Shown in pieces: positions 1 through 8,412 of a stretch of DNA of 64,000 bases (position 1 is the first letter of the stretch; every line of letters begins with the position of its first letter). The stretch covers positions 128,003 through 192,002 of the forward strand of contig VBIQ01000008.1 in assembly GCA_005880985.1 (NCBI GenBank), given 5' to 3'. Below the pieces are notes generated by a model. That model was not told where the DNA came from and made no database searches. It saw only the letters and a list, made by a program, of their open reading frames with translations. Origin of the DNA: Chloroflexota bacterium. GTDB taxonomy: Bacteria; Chloroflexota; Dormibacteria; Aeolococcales; Aeolococcaceae. A program made the translations under genes and the position numbers.

Positions 1-1
1 C

Positions 2-1297
2 GCGGAGGAGAACGTCCGCCGGCTGAACGCGGCGCTCGACCAGCGACTGCGAACCGGCGTCGACATGGTCGCCGATCTCGCCGCCACCCTGGAGCCGAGC
101 GAGGTCCTCGGCCGGCTGCTGTTGCGGGCGGCGGCGGCGGTCACCGCCGACCGGGGAACGCTGCTGCGCCTCGATCCGCTGCGCCTGGTGATCGAGGACA
201 GCCACGAGTTCAACCACGCCAAGAAGTTCGACCTCAAGGCCGGGCTCAGCGGGCAGCCGCTGCTGCAGCAGGCGGTACGGGAGCGCCGGCCGATCATCGC
301 CGCACCGTTCGAACCCGCGTTGCTACCCGAGGTGCTCAGGTCGTGGGGCGATGTTCCTCTGCATGTCGCGGTGCTGCCGCTCACCGTCGGCGAGGAGATC
401 GCCGCCATCCTGCTGCTCGGTCGGCAGCGTGACATGCCCTTCAGCACCGACGACCTCGACATGCTGCAGCTGATCGGCAACGTCGCCGCGGTGGCGCTGC
501 GCAACGCCCAGCTCTACAGCCAGGCGCAGGAGTCGAGCCTCAGCAAGAGCGAATTTCTCAACCTGGCCGCCCACGAGCTGCGGACTCCGCTGTCGGTGGT
601 GCGCGGGTATGCGTCGATGCTCATCGACGGCACCCTCGGACCGGGGCCGCGCCAGTGGGAACGTCCCCTCGAGGTGCTCGAGGACAAGTTGCGCGAGTTG
701 AACAACCTGGTCGACGACCTGCTCACCGCCGCCCGGACGGAGGCGGGCGAGATCAGCGCCGAGCCTGCCCTCGTCGATCTCGGTGAGGTGGTGCGGCGGG
801 CCGTCGAGCGTGCCGAAGCCCGAGCCGCACTGCTCACCGGGAACATCACCGTCGACCACCCCACCACTCCGGTGGTGGCCCACGCCGATCCCGACCATGT
901 GGGCCGCATCCTCGACAACCTCATCAACAACGCGCTCACCTACAGCGTCACGCCTCCGGTGGTGCGGCTGAGGGTGACCGAGCCGGCGGACGTTGCCATC
1001 GACGACGGCGGCGCCGGCATCGCGCTCGAGATGCACGAGCGGATCTTCGAGCGTTTCTTCCGCGTCAACGACGAGAACCTGGGACCGAAGCCGGGCACCG
1101 GGTTGGGCCTGTACATCAGCCGGGCGCTGGCAGAGCGGCAGGGTGGTTCGCTCCGGCTCGAGCGATCGACACCGGGGATGGGCAGCACCTTCGTGCTCTC
1201 GCTGCCGCCGGCGCCGGCCCAGGTGGCTCGCAGCCCCCAGCGGCCCAAGGTGGCGACCAAGCCGGACACGGCCGAGCGCGATCGCGTCAGCGCCTGA
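2..1297 (+). CDS. GAF-domain sensor histidine kinase (5' truncated)
   Basis: The reading frame is open from base 2, before the first ATG at 65, so the gene enters from outside the window and its N-terminus is missing. The visible part holds a GAF-type sensor domain, then a dimerisation/phosphoacceptor helix with the H-box 'LAAHELRTPLS' (His is the predicted autophosphorylation site), then an HATPase domain with N box 'DNLINNALTYS' and G boxes 'DDGGAGI' and 'GTGLGLYI'. It should autophosphorylate and signal to a response regulator, but none is encoded next to it here. A Pro/Lys-rich tail of about 25 residues follows the ATPase domain. No membrane segment is visible in this part. Family assignment is firm; the signal is unknown. 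Confidence 0.9.
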   Translation, partial: AEENVRRLNAALDQRLRTGVDMVADLAATLEPSEVLGRLLLRAAAAVTADRGTLLRLDPLRLVIEDSHEFNHAKKFDLKAGLSGQPLLQQAVRERRPIIAAPFEPALLPEVLRSWGDVPLHVAVLPLTVGEEIAAILLLGRQRDMPFSTDDLDMLQLIGNVAAVALRNAQLYSQAQESSLSKSEFLNLAAHELRTPLSVVRGYASMLIDGTLGPGPRQWERPLEVLEDKLRELNNLVDDLLTAARTEAGEISAEPALVDLGEVVRRAVERAEARAALLTGNITVDHPTTPVVAHADPDHVGRILDNLINNALTYSVTPPVVRLRVTEPADVAIDDGGAGIALEMHERIFERFFRVNDENLGPKPGTGLGLYISRALAERQGGSLRLERSTPGMGSTFVLSLPPAPAQVARSPQRPKVATKPDTAERDRVSA

Positions 1298-1383
1298 CGA
1301 GGGGAGCGGCCCCGCGGATCGGGCCGGGCAGGGGCGGACGCCGGTCCTGCAAGACGCCTCACCCCGGCCCCGTCCTTGTCTGT

Positions 1384-3759
1384 GTGAGGCCGTTCCCCTC
1401 GAGATCGCGCGGGTCGCGCCGGCGGTCCGCCGCGCTGGGCACCGCGGGCGCCGCCCTGGTCCTCGGACTGCTTCCGCTCCGGGCCGCCGCCGCGCAACCG
1501 GTGTCGGTGCTGCGCGGGAGCACTCTGGATACCGCCGTCTTCCCCAACGACACCTGGACGGTCACCGACCACGGCCAGCTCACCGGCCGCCGCGTCGCCC
1601 TGCCCATGCCCAGCTGCAACCCGACCAACTACTCGCTCTGCGACGACGTGGCCATGATCAACACCCTCGACGGTTTCGATCTCCAGCCCCGCGTCGCGGT
1701 TCCCTTCTCCGGCCCGATCGACGTGGCGTCGGTCAACGATCAGAGCATCTACCTACAGGGATCCGACGGCTCGCGCACCGGCTTGCGTCAGCTGGTCTTC
1801 GACCCCTCGACCAACATTCTCGCCGGCATCTCCGCCGACCTCCTCAAGGAGACGACCACCTACACGGTCGTGGTCACCTCGCAGATCCAGGACAGCAGCG
1901 GCACCTCGATCGATGCCTGCGGTGGTTCCTGTGAGACGCGCTTCACCACCCGCAGCGCGTCGGCCGAGCTCGACCACATCCGGCGTGCCCTCGACGACGG
2001 GTCGGCGTATGCAGAGGCGGGGATCGCCGACCGCGGCCCGAGCATGATGCAGAACGGCAGCGCCGACGTCTTTCCCGCGGCGTCGGTGCTGACCATGACG
2101 CGGCTGAACCAGACGACGACCGACTGCGCGCACCTGGAAGGCGACTCGCAGTCGACGTTGATCTCGCTGGCACCGGTCGCCAACCGGGGCGGCAGCACCT
2201 ACGCCTTCGGCAGCGTCGAGGTGCCGCGCTACCTGGTGTCGCTCGACGATGCCGCCGCCCACGCTCCGTGGGAGCCGGCAGTGATTCCGCCGGTCCCCTC
2301 GCGGCAGACGCCGGCGGCGCTCGGCAAGCAGCGCATCGGCTTCGTTCTGGTCGTTCCCGGTGGCACCCCGCCTGCGGGCGGCTGGCCCGTCGCCGTCTAT
2401 GGTCCCGGCTTCACCAGGAGCAAGTTCGATCTCTTCGTGTCCGCCGACCTCAACGCCGCCGCCGGCGTCGCCACCATCGCCACCGATCCGCAGGGACACG
2501 GCTTCGGGCCCTGCAGCGAGCTCTCGGTCCAGCAGGCGAGCGGGACTACGACCTTCCTCAGCTGGGGACAGGGTCGCGACCTCGACGGCGACAGCAAGAT
2601 CGGCGACGGCCTCAAGGATGGCGTCGGTCCCACCGACCACAAGACCCTCGACAGCTCGGGGAAGGTGATCGCCGACCTTCCCTCGCACGACGCGACCGAC
2701 GGGCTGCGCAGCGGGCTCATCCAGACCACCGTCAACGACATGGCGCTGGTGCGCATGATCGAGCGCGGGGTCAGCGTGCCCGGGGTCGGTGACGTGCTGC
2801 GCCACGGTGAGGTGCGCTACTACGGCATCAGCTTCGGCGGCATCTACGGGACCATGCTGATGGGGGTCGATTCCCATGTGCACGCCGGTCTGCTCAGCGT
2901 GCCGGGCGGCCCCATCGCCGACATCGCCCGGCTCAGCAGCTTTCGCGGCGACCTCGCCGACGTGCTCCGGGTGACCCGCCCCAACCTGCTCAACGGCGGG
3001 CCGGGACTCGACGGGTTCACCGAATCGCTGCCGCTGCGCAACGATCCCCCGGTCACTCATCCGGTTCCCGGCGCCATCACCCTCCAGCACAGCTTCGAGC
3101 ACAGCAACTGGTACGACCGGGCCGGGAGCCCGGAGACCTTCGCCCCGCTGGTCAGGCTGCGGCCCCTGGCGGGTTCGCCCGAGAAGTCGGTCCTCTTCCA
3201 GACCGCCTGGGGGGACCAGACGACCACCGATCCCGCCGCCGCCACCATCTACCGCGCCGGAAAGCTGTTCGACCGCCTGACCTTCTACCGCAACGACCGC
3301 ACACCCACCTACGCCAGTGACCCGCACGGCTTCCTCGCCGATCCCACCATCTTCGGTCGCGAGTTCGCCGAGGCGCAGATGACCGCCTTCTTACAGTCGA
3401 ATGGGGCGACGGTGCTGCCACTCCCCGCGCCGTTCTTCGAGGTGCCGATCGCCAACCCGAACAACGTCGAGTGCCTCCACTACCCCGATCCGCAGACCGG
3501 GCAGCATCCGAATCCCACTCCGTTCCAGGCCGACTGTCCCGCGCCGGCGCCGGCGCACACCCGCAGCGGCGGAGGCGGCGCTCCGGGCGGGGGCGGCGCC
3601 GGCGGGCCTGCCGGACAGACGGCGGCGACGGACCTGCCCTCGACGCTGGCCTCGACCGCGACCGCTCCGTGGTGGGCGGTGGCGGCTCTGGTGGGCTGCC
3701 TCGCTGCGGGAGCGAGGCGGCGACGATCAGCGCGGCTGCGGCGGCCGTCGTCGGGCTGA
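1384..3759 (+). CDS. Secreted, membrane-anchored alpha/beta-hydrolase-like protein
   Basis: 791 aa from a GTG start. An Arg-rich N-terminus and hydrophobic stretch ending near 'RAAAAQP' form a signal peptide. A region resembling a bacterial Ig-like (SbsA/lipase N-terminal type) domain precedes an alpha/beta-hydrolase core with nucleophile elbow 'GISFGG' and a downstream 'DPHGF' that may supply the histidine. The C-terminus is a Gly-rich linker, then 'LPSTL', a hydrophobic segment (APWWAVAALVGCLAA) and an Arg-rich tail, which resembles a cell-surface sorting or anchoring signal. This suggests a surface-displayed lipase or esterase; the substrate cannot be read from the sequence. A cell-bound peptidase of the same fold is possible. 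Confidence 0.65.
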   Translation: MRPFPSRSRGSRRRSAALGTAGAALVLGLLPLRAAAAQPVSVLRGSTLDTAVFPNDTWTVTDHGQLTGRRVALPMPSCNPTNYSLCDDVAMINTLDGFDLQPRVAVPFSGPIDVASVNDQSIYLQGSDGSRTGLRQLVFDPSTNILAGISADLLKETTTYTVVVTSQIQDSSGTSIDACGGSCETRFTTRSASAELDHIRRALDDGSAYAEAGIADRGPSMMQNGSADVFPAASVLTMTRLNQTTTDCAHLEGDSQSTLISLAPVANRGGSTYAFGSVEVPRYLVSLDDAAAHAPWEPAVIPPVPSRQTPAALGKQRIGFVLVVPGGTPPAGGWPVAVYGPGFTRSKFDLFVSADLNAAAGVATIATDPQGHGFGPCSELSVQQASGTTTFLSWGQGRDLDGDSKIGDGLKDGVGPTDHKTLDSSGKVIADLPSHDATDGLRSGLIQTTVNDMALVRMIERGVSVPGVGDVLRHGEVRYYGISFGGIYGTMLMGVDSHVHAGLLSVPGGPIADIARLSSFRGDLADVLRVTRPNLLNGGPGLDGFTESLPLRNDPPVTHPVPGAITLQHSFEHSNWYDRAGSPETFAPLVRLRPLAGSPEKSVLFQTAWGDQTTTDPAAATIYRAGKLFDRLTFYRNDRTPTYASDPHGFLADPTIFGREFAEAQMTAFLQSNGATVLPLPAPFFEVPIANPNNVECLHYPDPQTGQHPNPTPFQADCPAPAPAHTRSGGGGAPGGGGAGGPAGQTAATDLPSTLASTATAPWWAVAALVGCLAAGARRRRSARLRRPSSG

Positions 3760-3828
3760 GAGCCGGCGAGGCGCCACCGGTTCCCGGGTCACCGGGTCAC
3801 CGGCCGCCGGTGGGCGACCCTGCGGCGC

Positions 3829-4197
3829 TCAGTTGTGGTTGTGGTTCAGTCCCCGCCGGCCAAGGGTGTCGACCAGCTCGACCGCGGCGTCGTACTGCCG
3901 GTCGACCAGCCGGGTGGCCGCCGAGAAGGTGCGGGTCACGAGGTCGTCGGCCGTCGCGATCAGGCGATCGCTGCCGGGCAGCACCGCCACCGGCAGGGGG
4001 ATCACCAGTGCGGCCACATCGCGGACGACATCGAGAGCCGCGACCTGAACCTCCTGGGCCTGGCGGAGCCCGGCGACCAGATCCTCCTGGGCCTGGCCGA
4101 GCCCGTCGGCGAGATCCTTCTGCCGCTGGCTGAGCCCGGTGGTGAGCGCCTTCTGCCGCTGGCTGGCGAACTCGGAGATGTCGGACTGAAGGGACAC
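3829..4197 (-). CDS. HBHA/phasin-like amphipathic helical protein
   Basis: 122 aa, GTG start preceded by GAGGAGAAG. The N-terminal half contains four tandem 11-residue units (QRQKALTTGLS, QRQKDLADGLG, QAQEDLVAGLR, QAQEVQVAALD), a hendecad pattern typical of long amphipathic helices that lie on lipid or coil together. A short hydrophobic patch 'LVIPLPVAVLPG' follows. The divergent neighbour is an XRE regulator; in mycobacteria the same pairing occurs between Rv0474 (XRE) and hbhA (Rv0475). That context suggests an HBHA- or phasin-like lipid-surface protein under control of the neighbour. It lacks the long Lys-rich tail of mycobacterial HBHA, so heparin binding should not be assumed. Confidence 0.6.
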   Translation of the reverse strand: MSLQSDISEFASQRQKALTTGLSQRQKDLADGLGQAQEDLVAGLRQAQEVQVAALDVVRDVAALVIPLPVAVLPGSDRLIATADDLVTRTFSAATRLVDRQYDAAVELVDTLGRRGLNHNHN

Positions 4198-4313
4198 TGC
4201 GATGCTTCTCCTCTCGAATCTGAGCCCGGTCGGGGCTCCCCGGATGGGCCGCTTAGCCTACCAAGCGCACGGACTGTCGGTCAAGCAGAGTGGTTGGCTC
4301 GCCAAGCTGTTGC

Positions 4314-4319
4314 TAGACT
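4314..4319 (+). promoter_or_regulatory. -10 box TAGACT, leaderless start
   Basis: TAGACT lies 6 nt before the ATG at 4326 and no Shine-Dalgarno is present, which fits a leaderless transcript for the XRE gene. Confidence 0.5.
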
Positions 4320-4325
4320 GACCGC

Positions 4326-4676
4326 ATGGCCGCCGAGGCAGCCTGGCAGGAGCTGGGCAACTTTATCCGGGCGCAGCGCCGGATGGCTCGCCTCTCCCTT
4401 CGGCAGCTGTCCGAGCTGTCCTCGGTCTCCAACCCCTATCTCAGCCAGGTCGAACGCGGCCTCTACCGGCCCTCGGCGCAGGTGCTCATGGGGATCGCCC
4501 GGGCGCTGCACCTCTCGGCCGAGACGCTCTACGCGCGAGCGGGCCTGCTCGACGAGGAGCTGGACGAGAGCGCCGAGCTGGACGTCGAGGACGCCATCCG
4601 CCTCGACCGGCAGCTGTCCGATGACCAGAAGCAGGCGCTGATCGCCGTGTATCGAGGCTTCGTCGGCGGCGGCTGA
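4326..4676 (+). CDS. XRE-family transcriptional regulator (Rv0474-like)
   Basis: 116 aa. A helix-turn-helix of the Cro/CI (XRE) type occupies about residues 10-65: 'LRQLSELSSVSNPYLSQVE' carries the HTH and 'RPSAQVLMGIARAL' closes the domain. The C-terminal ~45 residues are acidic and helical. It is divergent from the HBHA/phasin-like gene across a 128-bp intergenic region and reads toward moaA, 6 bp downstream, so moaA may share its transcript. Size, HTH type and neighbourhood match the mycobacterial Rv0474 group, inferred to regulate the adjacent helical surface protein. Confidence 0.8.
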   Translation: MAAEAAWQELGNFIRAQRRMARLSLRQLSELSSVSNPYLSQVERGLYRPSAQVLMGIARALHLSAETLYARAGLLDEELDESAELDVEDAIRLDRQLSDDQKQALIAVYRGFVGGG

Positions 4677-4682
4677 CCAATA

Positions 4683-5720
4683 ATGGTCGGCGTGGTCAAG
4701 CAGCCCGCCGCCGACCGGCTCAGCGACACGCTGGGGCGTCCGCTGCGCGATCTGCGCATCTCGGTCACCGACCGCTGCAACTTCCGCTGTCCCTACTGCA
4801 TGCCGGCGGAGGTGTTCGGTCGCGACTTCCGTTTCCTCGAGCGCAGCCAGCTGCTGACCTTCGAGGAGGTGGCCCGGGTGGTGCGAGTCGCCGCCGGTCT
4901 CGGAGTCCGGAAGGTCCGGCTCACCGGCGGCGAACCGCTCCTCCGTCGCAACCTGGAGAGGTTGGTGGCGATGATCGCGGAGGTCGAGGGCGTCGACGAC
5001 GTCGCCCTGACCACCAACGGTGTGCTGCTCGCCGGCAAGGCGAAGGCGCTACGAGGCGCCGGGCTGTCTCGGGTCACGGTCAGCCTCGACTCGCTCGACG
5101 ACGCGACCTTTCGGACCATGAACGGCGTCGACTTCTCGCCGGCGCCGGTGCTCGAGGGCATCGCCGCCGCGCAGCGCGCCGGGCTGTCGCCGATCAAGCT
5201 CAACACGGTGGTCAAGCGCGGGGTCAACGAGGACTCGGTCATCGAGCTGGCCCGTTATGCTCGCCGCAACGGTTGCGTTCTCCGGGTGATCGAGTACATG
5301 GATGTCGGAGCCAGCAACGGCTGGCGGCTCGATGACGTCGTCCCCGCCGCCGAGGTGATGAGCCGGATCGACGCGCAGATGCCGCTCGAGCCCCTCGATC
5401 CGCAGTACCGGGGCGAGGTCGCGCGGCGCTACCGCTACCGCGACGGTGGCGGAGAGGTGGGCTTCATCGCCTCGGTGACGCAGCCGTTCTGCGGTGACTG
5501 CACTCGTGCGCGGCTTGCGGCCGACGGTGTGCTGCACACCTGCCTCTTCGCCACCGCCGGCCACGATCTACGCCCGCTGCTCCGCGGCGACGGCTCCGAC
5601 GCGGAGCTGGAGCAGGCGCTGCGCGGGATCTGGTCGGCGCGCGGTGACCGCTACTCGGAGCTGCGCTCGGCCGCCACCGCGGGTCTGCGCAAGGTGGAGA
5701 TGTCCTACATCGGCGGCTGA
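4683..5720 (+). CDS. moaA: GTP 3',8-cyclase MoaA (molybdenum cofactor biosynthesis)
   Basis: 345 aa radical-SAM enzyme catalysing the first step of molybdopterin synthesis, GTP to 3',8-cyclo-7,8-dihydro-GTP. The N-terminal [4Fe-4S] motif is C32-x3-C36-x2-C39 ('CNFRCPYC'). The GGEPL motif follows, and the second cluster is in '[12 protein letters not shown]' with a later Cys ('HTCLF'). The protein ends in the conserved Gly-Gly. No other moa or moe gene is visible in the window, so the pathway is not clustered here. The start is the first ATG, 6 bp after the XRE stop. Confidence 0.96.
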   Translation: MVGVVKQPAADRLSDTLGRPLRDLRISVTDRCNFRCPYCMPAEVFGRDFRFLERSQLLTFEEVARVVRVAAGLGVRKVRLTGGEPLLRRNLERLVAMIAEVEGVDDVALTTNGVLLAGKAKALRGAGLSRVTVSLDSLDDATFRTMNGVDFSPAPVLEGIAAAQRAGLSPIKLNTVVKRGVNEDSVIELARYARRNGCVLRVIEYMDVGASNGWRLDDVVPAAEVMSRIDAQMPLEPLDPQYRGEVARRYRYRDGGGEVGFIASVTQPFCGDCTRARLAADGVLHTCLFATAGHDLRPLLRGDGSDAELEQALRGIWSARGDRYSELRSAATAGLRKVEMSYIGG

Positions 5721-5725
5721 CCACG

Positions 5726-7060
5726 TCAGGCGCCGACCTCGAACAGCTGCCAGCTGCCGGGAAGTCCCTTCAGCGTGCGCACCCCAAGCTCGTTGAACTC
5801 GATGCCGGAGCCGGCGACCAGGTCGCGCACGGTGCCGGAGACGAGGACCGAGCCGGGTCCGGCTGACGCTGCCACCCGTGCCGCGGTGTGCACCGCGACC
5901 CCGGTGAGCTTGTCGCCGAGGATCTCGCACTCACCGGTGTGGATCCCTGCCCTCACCTCCAGCCCCAGCCGCTGGACACCGCCGCGGATGGATGCCGCGC
6001 AGCGGATCGCCCGTGCCGGTCCGTCGAAGGCCGCGCAGAAGCCGTCGCCGGCGTTGTCGAGCTCGCGGCCACGGAAGCGCTCCAGCTCCTTGCGCACCAC
6101 CCGGTGGTGAAGCTCCATCAGGTCACGCCAGGCGGCGTCGCCGAGCTCTGTGGCGCGGCGGGTCGAGTCCACGATGTCGGTGAACAGGATGGTGGCCAGC
6201 ACCCGGTCGGGCCCGGGTCCACGGCGCACACCGGTCAGGAACTCCTCCACCTCGTCGAGGATTGCATCGGCATCACCCACCCACGGAAGGTGGTCGTCGC
6301 CGGCCAGCTCGACGTACCTCGCCCCGGGGATCTGCGTCGCCATCCAGCGACTGCCGCCGACGTCCATGTCGAGGTCGCCACGGCGGTGGAGGATGAGCGT
6401 TGGCGAGGTGATCGCAGGAAGGACGGCACGGACGTCGATGGCGGTGTTCATCCGGGCGAAGGCCAGCGCCGAAGCCGGGCTCGTACTGGCGCGGAGATAG
6501 GTCCCCCACCACTCGGCGAAGCGCGGATCGGCCGCCGCGCTCGGAGCCATGACCGCCACGTCGACAACCCCTCCCCAGCTGTGCTCGATGAGCTCGAAGA
6601 ACTTCTGCCTCTGCTCGGGTGCGGGCGCCCACGGATAGTCGGGATCCCAGACGCGCTTGGCATAGCTTCCGTACATCACCAACGCCGACGTCCGCTCGGG
6701 GTAGGTCGCCGCGAACAGGACGCTCATCGGCCCGCCTTCTGACACGCCCATCAGAGCGGCTCGCTCCGATCCGACCGCGTCCATCACCGCCCGCACGTCG
6801 TCCATGCGCTGTTCCAACGTGGGCAGCTCGGTGATGGAGACCCGGTCGGAGAGTCCCGTCCCCCGCTTGTCGAAGAGGATCAGCCGCGAGAACGAGGCCA
6901 GGCGGCGAAGGAATCGGGCATACGAGGGCTCCTGCCACGTCAGATCGAGGTTGGTCACCCAACCCATCACGTAGACCAGGTCGAGGGGGCCCTCGCCCAG
7001 GACCTGGTAGGCGATGTTGACCTCGCCGCTGCGGGCGTAGCGGGTCTGCGGCTGCTGCAT
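5726..7060 (-). CDS. Alpha/beta hydrolase fused to class III adenylate/guanylate cyclase domain
   Basis: 444 aa. Residues ~1-265 form an alpha/beta hydrolase with nucleophile elbow 'GVSEGG' and a late His in 'GDDHLPW'. Residues ~280-444 form a class III cyclase homology domain: metal-binding Asp in 'FTDIVDST', the 'GDGF' loop, and 'GVAVHTAARV' where canonical cyclases usually have VN..AR. The usual purine-specifying Lys is replaced in 'LDNAGDGF', so substrate choice or activity is uncertain. This architecture is common in actinobacteria, where the hydrolase part is thought to act as a sensor. The gene is convergent with moaA, 5 bp apart. Confidence 0.88.
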   Translation of the reverse strand: MQQPQTRYARSGEVNIAYQVLGEGPLDLVYVMGWVTNLDLTWQEPSYARFLRRLASFSRLILFDKRGTGLSDRVSITELPTLEQRMDDVRAVMDAVGSERAALMGVSEGGPMSVLFAATYPERTSALVMYGSYAKRVWDPDYPWAPAPEQRQKFFELIEHSWGGVVDVAVMAPSAAADPRFAEWWGTYLRASTSPASALAFARMNTAIDVRAVLPAITSPTLILHRRGDLDMDVGGSRWMATQIPGARYVELAGDDHLPWVGDADAILDEVEEFLTGVRRGPGPDRVLATILFTDIVDSTRRATELGDAAWRDLMELHHRVVRKELERFRGRELDNAGDGFCAAFDGPARAIRCAASIRGGVQRLGLEVRAGIHTGECEILGDKLTGVAVHTAARVAASAGPGSVLVSGTVRDLVAGSGIEFNELGVRTLKGLPGSWQLFEVGA

Positions 7061-7066
7061 GGCGAG

Positions 7067-7072
7067 ACGATA
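7067..7072 (-). promoter_or_regulatory. -10 box TATCGT, leaderless start
   Basis: On the minus strand TATCGT stands 6 nt before the ATG of the hydrolase–cyclase gene, with no Shine-Dalgarno between. Confidence 0.5.
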
Positions 7073-7176
7073 GCGTGCCCTCCCCGGGCGGAACGTTCCC
7101 GGCGTCGCACCGTTCCACTGTCACAACTGGCCGGTCGAGCGCACCAGAGTGGCTGCGACCCGGCAGGGGGTGTCCC

Positions 7177-7854
7177 ATGGGCGCGGCACGACATGTCGCC
7201 TGGTCGCTTCCTGCCATCCTTGTCATCGTGGGCTGTGGCAGCAGCCCGACCGGCAGCTCCGCGGTCACGAGGCGGTCGTCGACCACCACCGCGGAGGCGG
7301 TGACCTCGTCTTCTGAGACGGCGACGACCTCTGCGTCCAGCGGCGTTCCCGCGGTCACCGCGGGCGGGGTGACCGCCGACCAGGCCGCCTTCGCCTGCGC
7401 CTCGCACAGCGGTGGCGATGCGTCGGTGGCGGCTCAGCTGGTGGCGGTGCGCACCGCGCATCAGGGTGGCTTCGACCGCGTCACCTTCGAATTCGCATTC
7501 CCGGCGGCGGGGCCGGTTCGGCCGGGTGTTCCCGCCTACCGGGTCACGTCGCAGGGGTCGCCGAGGATGGTCCGGGATCCCAGCGGCCAGCCGGTGACTC
7601 TCCAGGGGTCGGCCGCCCTGCGGGTGGTGGTGCAGAACGCCAGCGGCTTCGACATGACGGCGTCACCGGCCCGCGCCACGTACAGCGGCAGCCGCGACCT
7701 TCGCCCCGCCCTTCCCGCGGTTCGCGAGGTCGAGCAGCTGGGCGACTTCGAGCGGGTGCTCAGCTGGGGGATCGGCCTGGCCTCGCCGGCGTGCTCGCGC
7801 GTGGTGGTGCTGAGCGATCCCACCCGGATCGCCGTCGACGTCCAGTCGTCCTGA
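7177..7854 (+). CDS. Lipoprotein with AMIN-like domain
   Basis: 225 aa from ATG 7177, chosen because AGGGGG lies just upstream and because it places a lipoprotein signal peptide at the N-terminus; a longer frame from 7075 would bury it. Lipobox 'VIVGC', then a Thr/Ser-rich linker of about 45 residues, then a beta-rich domain of ~130 residues beginning near 'FDRVTFEF' and ending 'DPTRIAVDVQ'. This matches the AMIN-like domain of actinobacterial lipoproteins, related to the AMIN domain that localises amidases to the envelope. No catalytic domain is attached. Function is inferred only as extracytoplasmic binding. Confidence 0.75.
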   Translation: MGAARHVAWSLPAILVIVGCGSSPTGSSAVTRRSSTTTAEAVTSSSETATTSASSGVPAVTAGGVTADQAAFACASHSGGDASVAAQLVAVRTAHQGGFDRVTFEFAFPAAGPVRPGVPAYRVTSQGSPRMVRDPSGQPVTLQGSAALRVVVQNASGFDMTASPARATYSGSRDLRPALPAVREVEQLGDFERVLSWGIGLASPACSRVVVLSDPTRIAVDVQSS

Positions 7855-7858
7855 GCCG

Positions 7859-8314
7859 TCAGAGCGCCAGTGGGCGCACCGGCGCGAGGACCGCCGCCGG
7901 GTCCCTCCAGTCGACGCCCGGCACGTCGATGTAGAGCTCGATCTCGTTGTCGTCGGGATCGAGGATGTAGACGCTGTGGGTCGCGGTGTGGTCGCTCATG
8001 CCGACCACCTCCACGCCCGCGGACCTGATCCGGTCGAGTCCCTCACGCAGCTCGTCGTCGGACGTTCCGATCTTGAGCCCGAAGTGATAGAGACCCACCC
8101 GCCGCCCTTTCGGCTGCGGCTGGGCGTCGGGACCGACCTCGATGAGCAGCAGCTCGTGGTGGGTGCGCCCGCTGGTGAAGGCGGCCATGGGAATGCCGGC
8201 CAGGGCTCCCGCCGGCTCGATCTGACGCCAGCCGAGGATGTCGCGGTAGAAGGCTGACGACCGCTCGAGGTTGCGGACATAGAGCACCAGGTGCCCCAGT
8301 TCCTTCACTTCCAT
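7859..8314 (-). CDS. VOC-family (glyoxalase/extradiol dioxygenase-like) protein
   Basis: 151 aa, one vicinal-oxygen-chelate module pair. Candidate metal ligands of the 2-His-1-Glu type are in 'ELGHLVLYV', 'THHELLLIE' and 'NEIELYID' near the C-terminus. 'LDPDDNEIELY' is characteristic of glyoxalase I/catechol-dioxygenase-like proteins. The substrate cannot be deduced. The stop is 4 bp from the stop of the convergent lipoprotein gene. An AGGA sequence precedes the ATG. Confidence 0.88.
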   Translation of the reverse strand: MEVKELGHLVLYVRNLERSSAFYRDILGWRQIEPAGALAGIPMAAFTSGRTHHELLLIEVGPDAQPQPKGRRVGLYHFGLKIGTSDDELREGLDRIRSAGVEVVGMSDHTATHSVYILDPDDNEIELYIDVPGVDWRDPAAVLAPVRPLAL

Positions 8315-8412
8315 GTGCCGGGTCCTCCGCTACCGCTTGCGCCGCGACGCGGTGATGGTACCCGGACCCTCGCAACCGGCGGTGAGCCGCGGGTGTGCCA
8401 AGCTCTGAGGTG

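Noticed and set aside
1753..3327. 524-aa minus-strand open frame opposite the secreted hydrolase gene
   Set aside because: His/Gly/Arg-rich antisense shadow of a high-GC gene; the plus strand encodes a coherent signal peptide and hydrolase.
3776..3811. CACCGG/CCGGTG inverted repeat between convergent genes as a terminator
   Set aside because: Weak stem interrupted by GGGTCACC repeats and no T-run; too uncertain to list.
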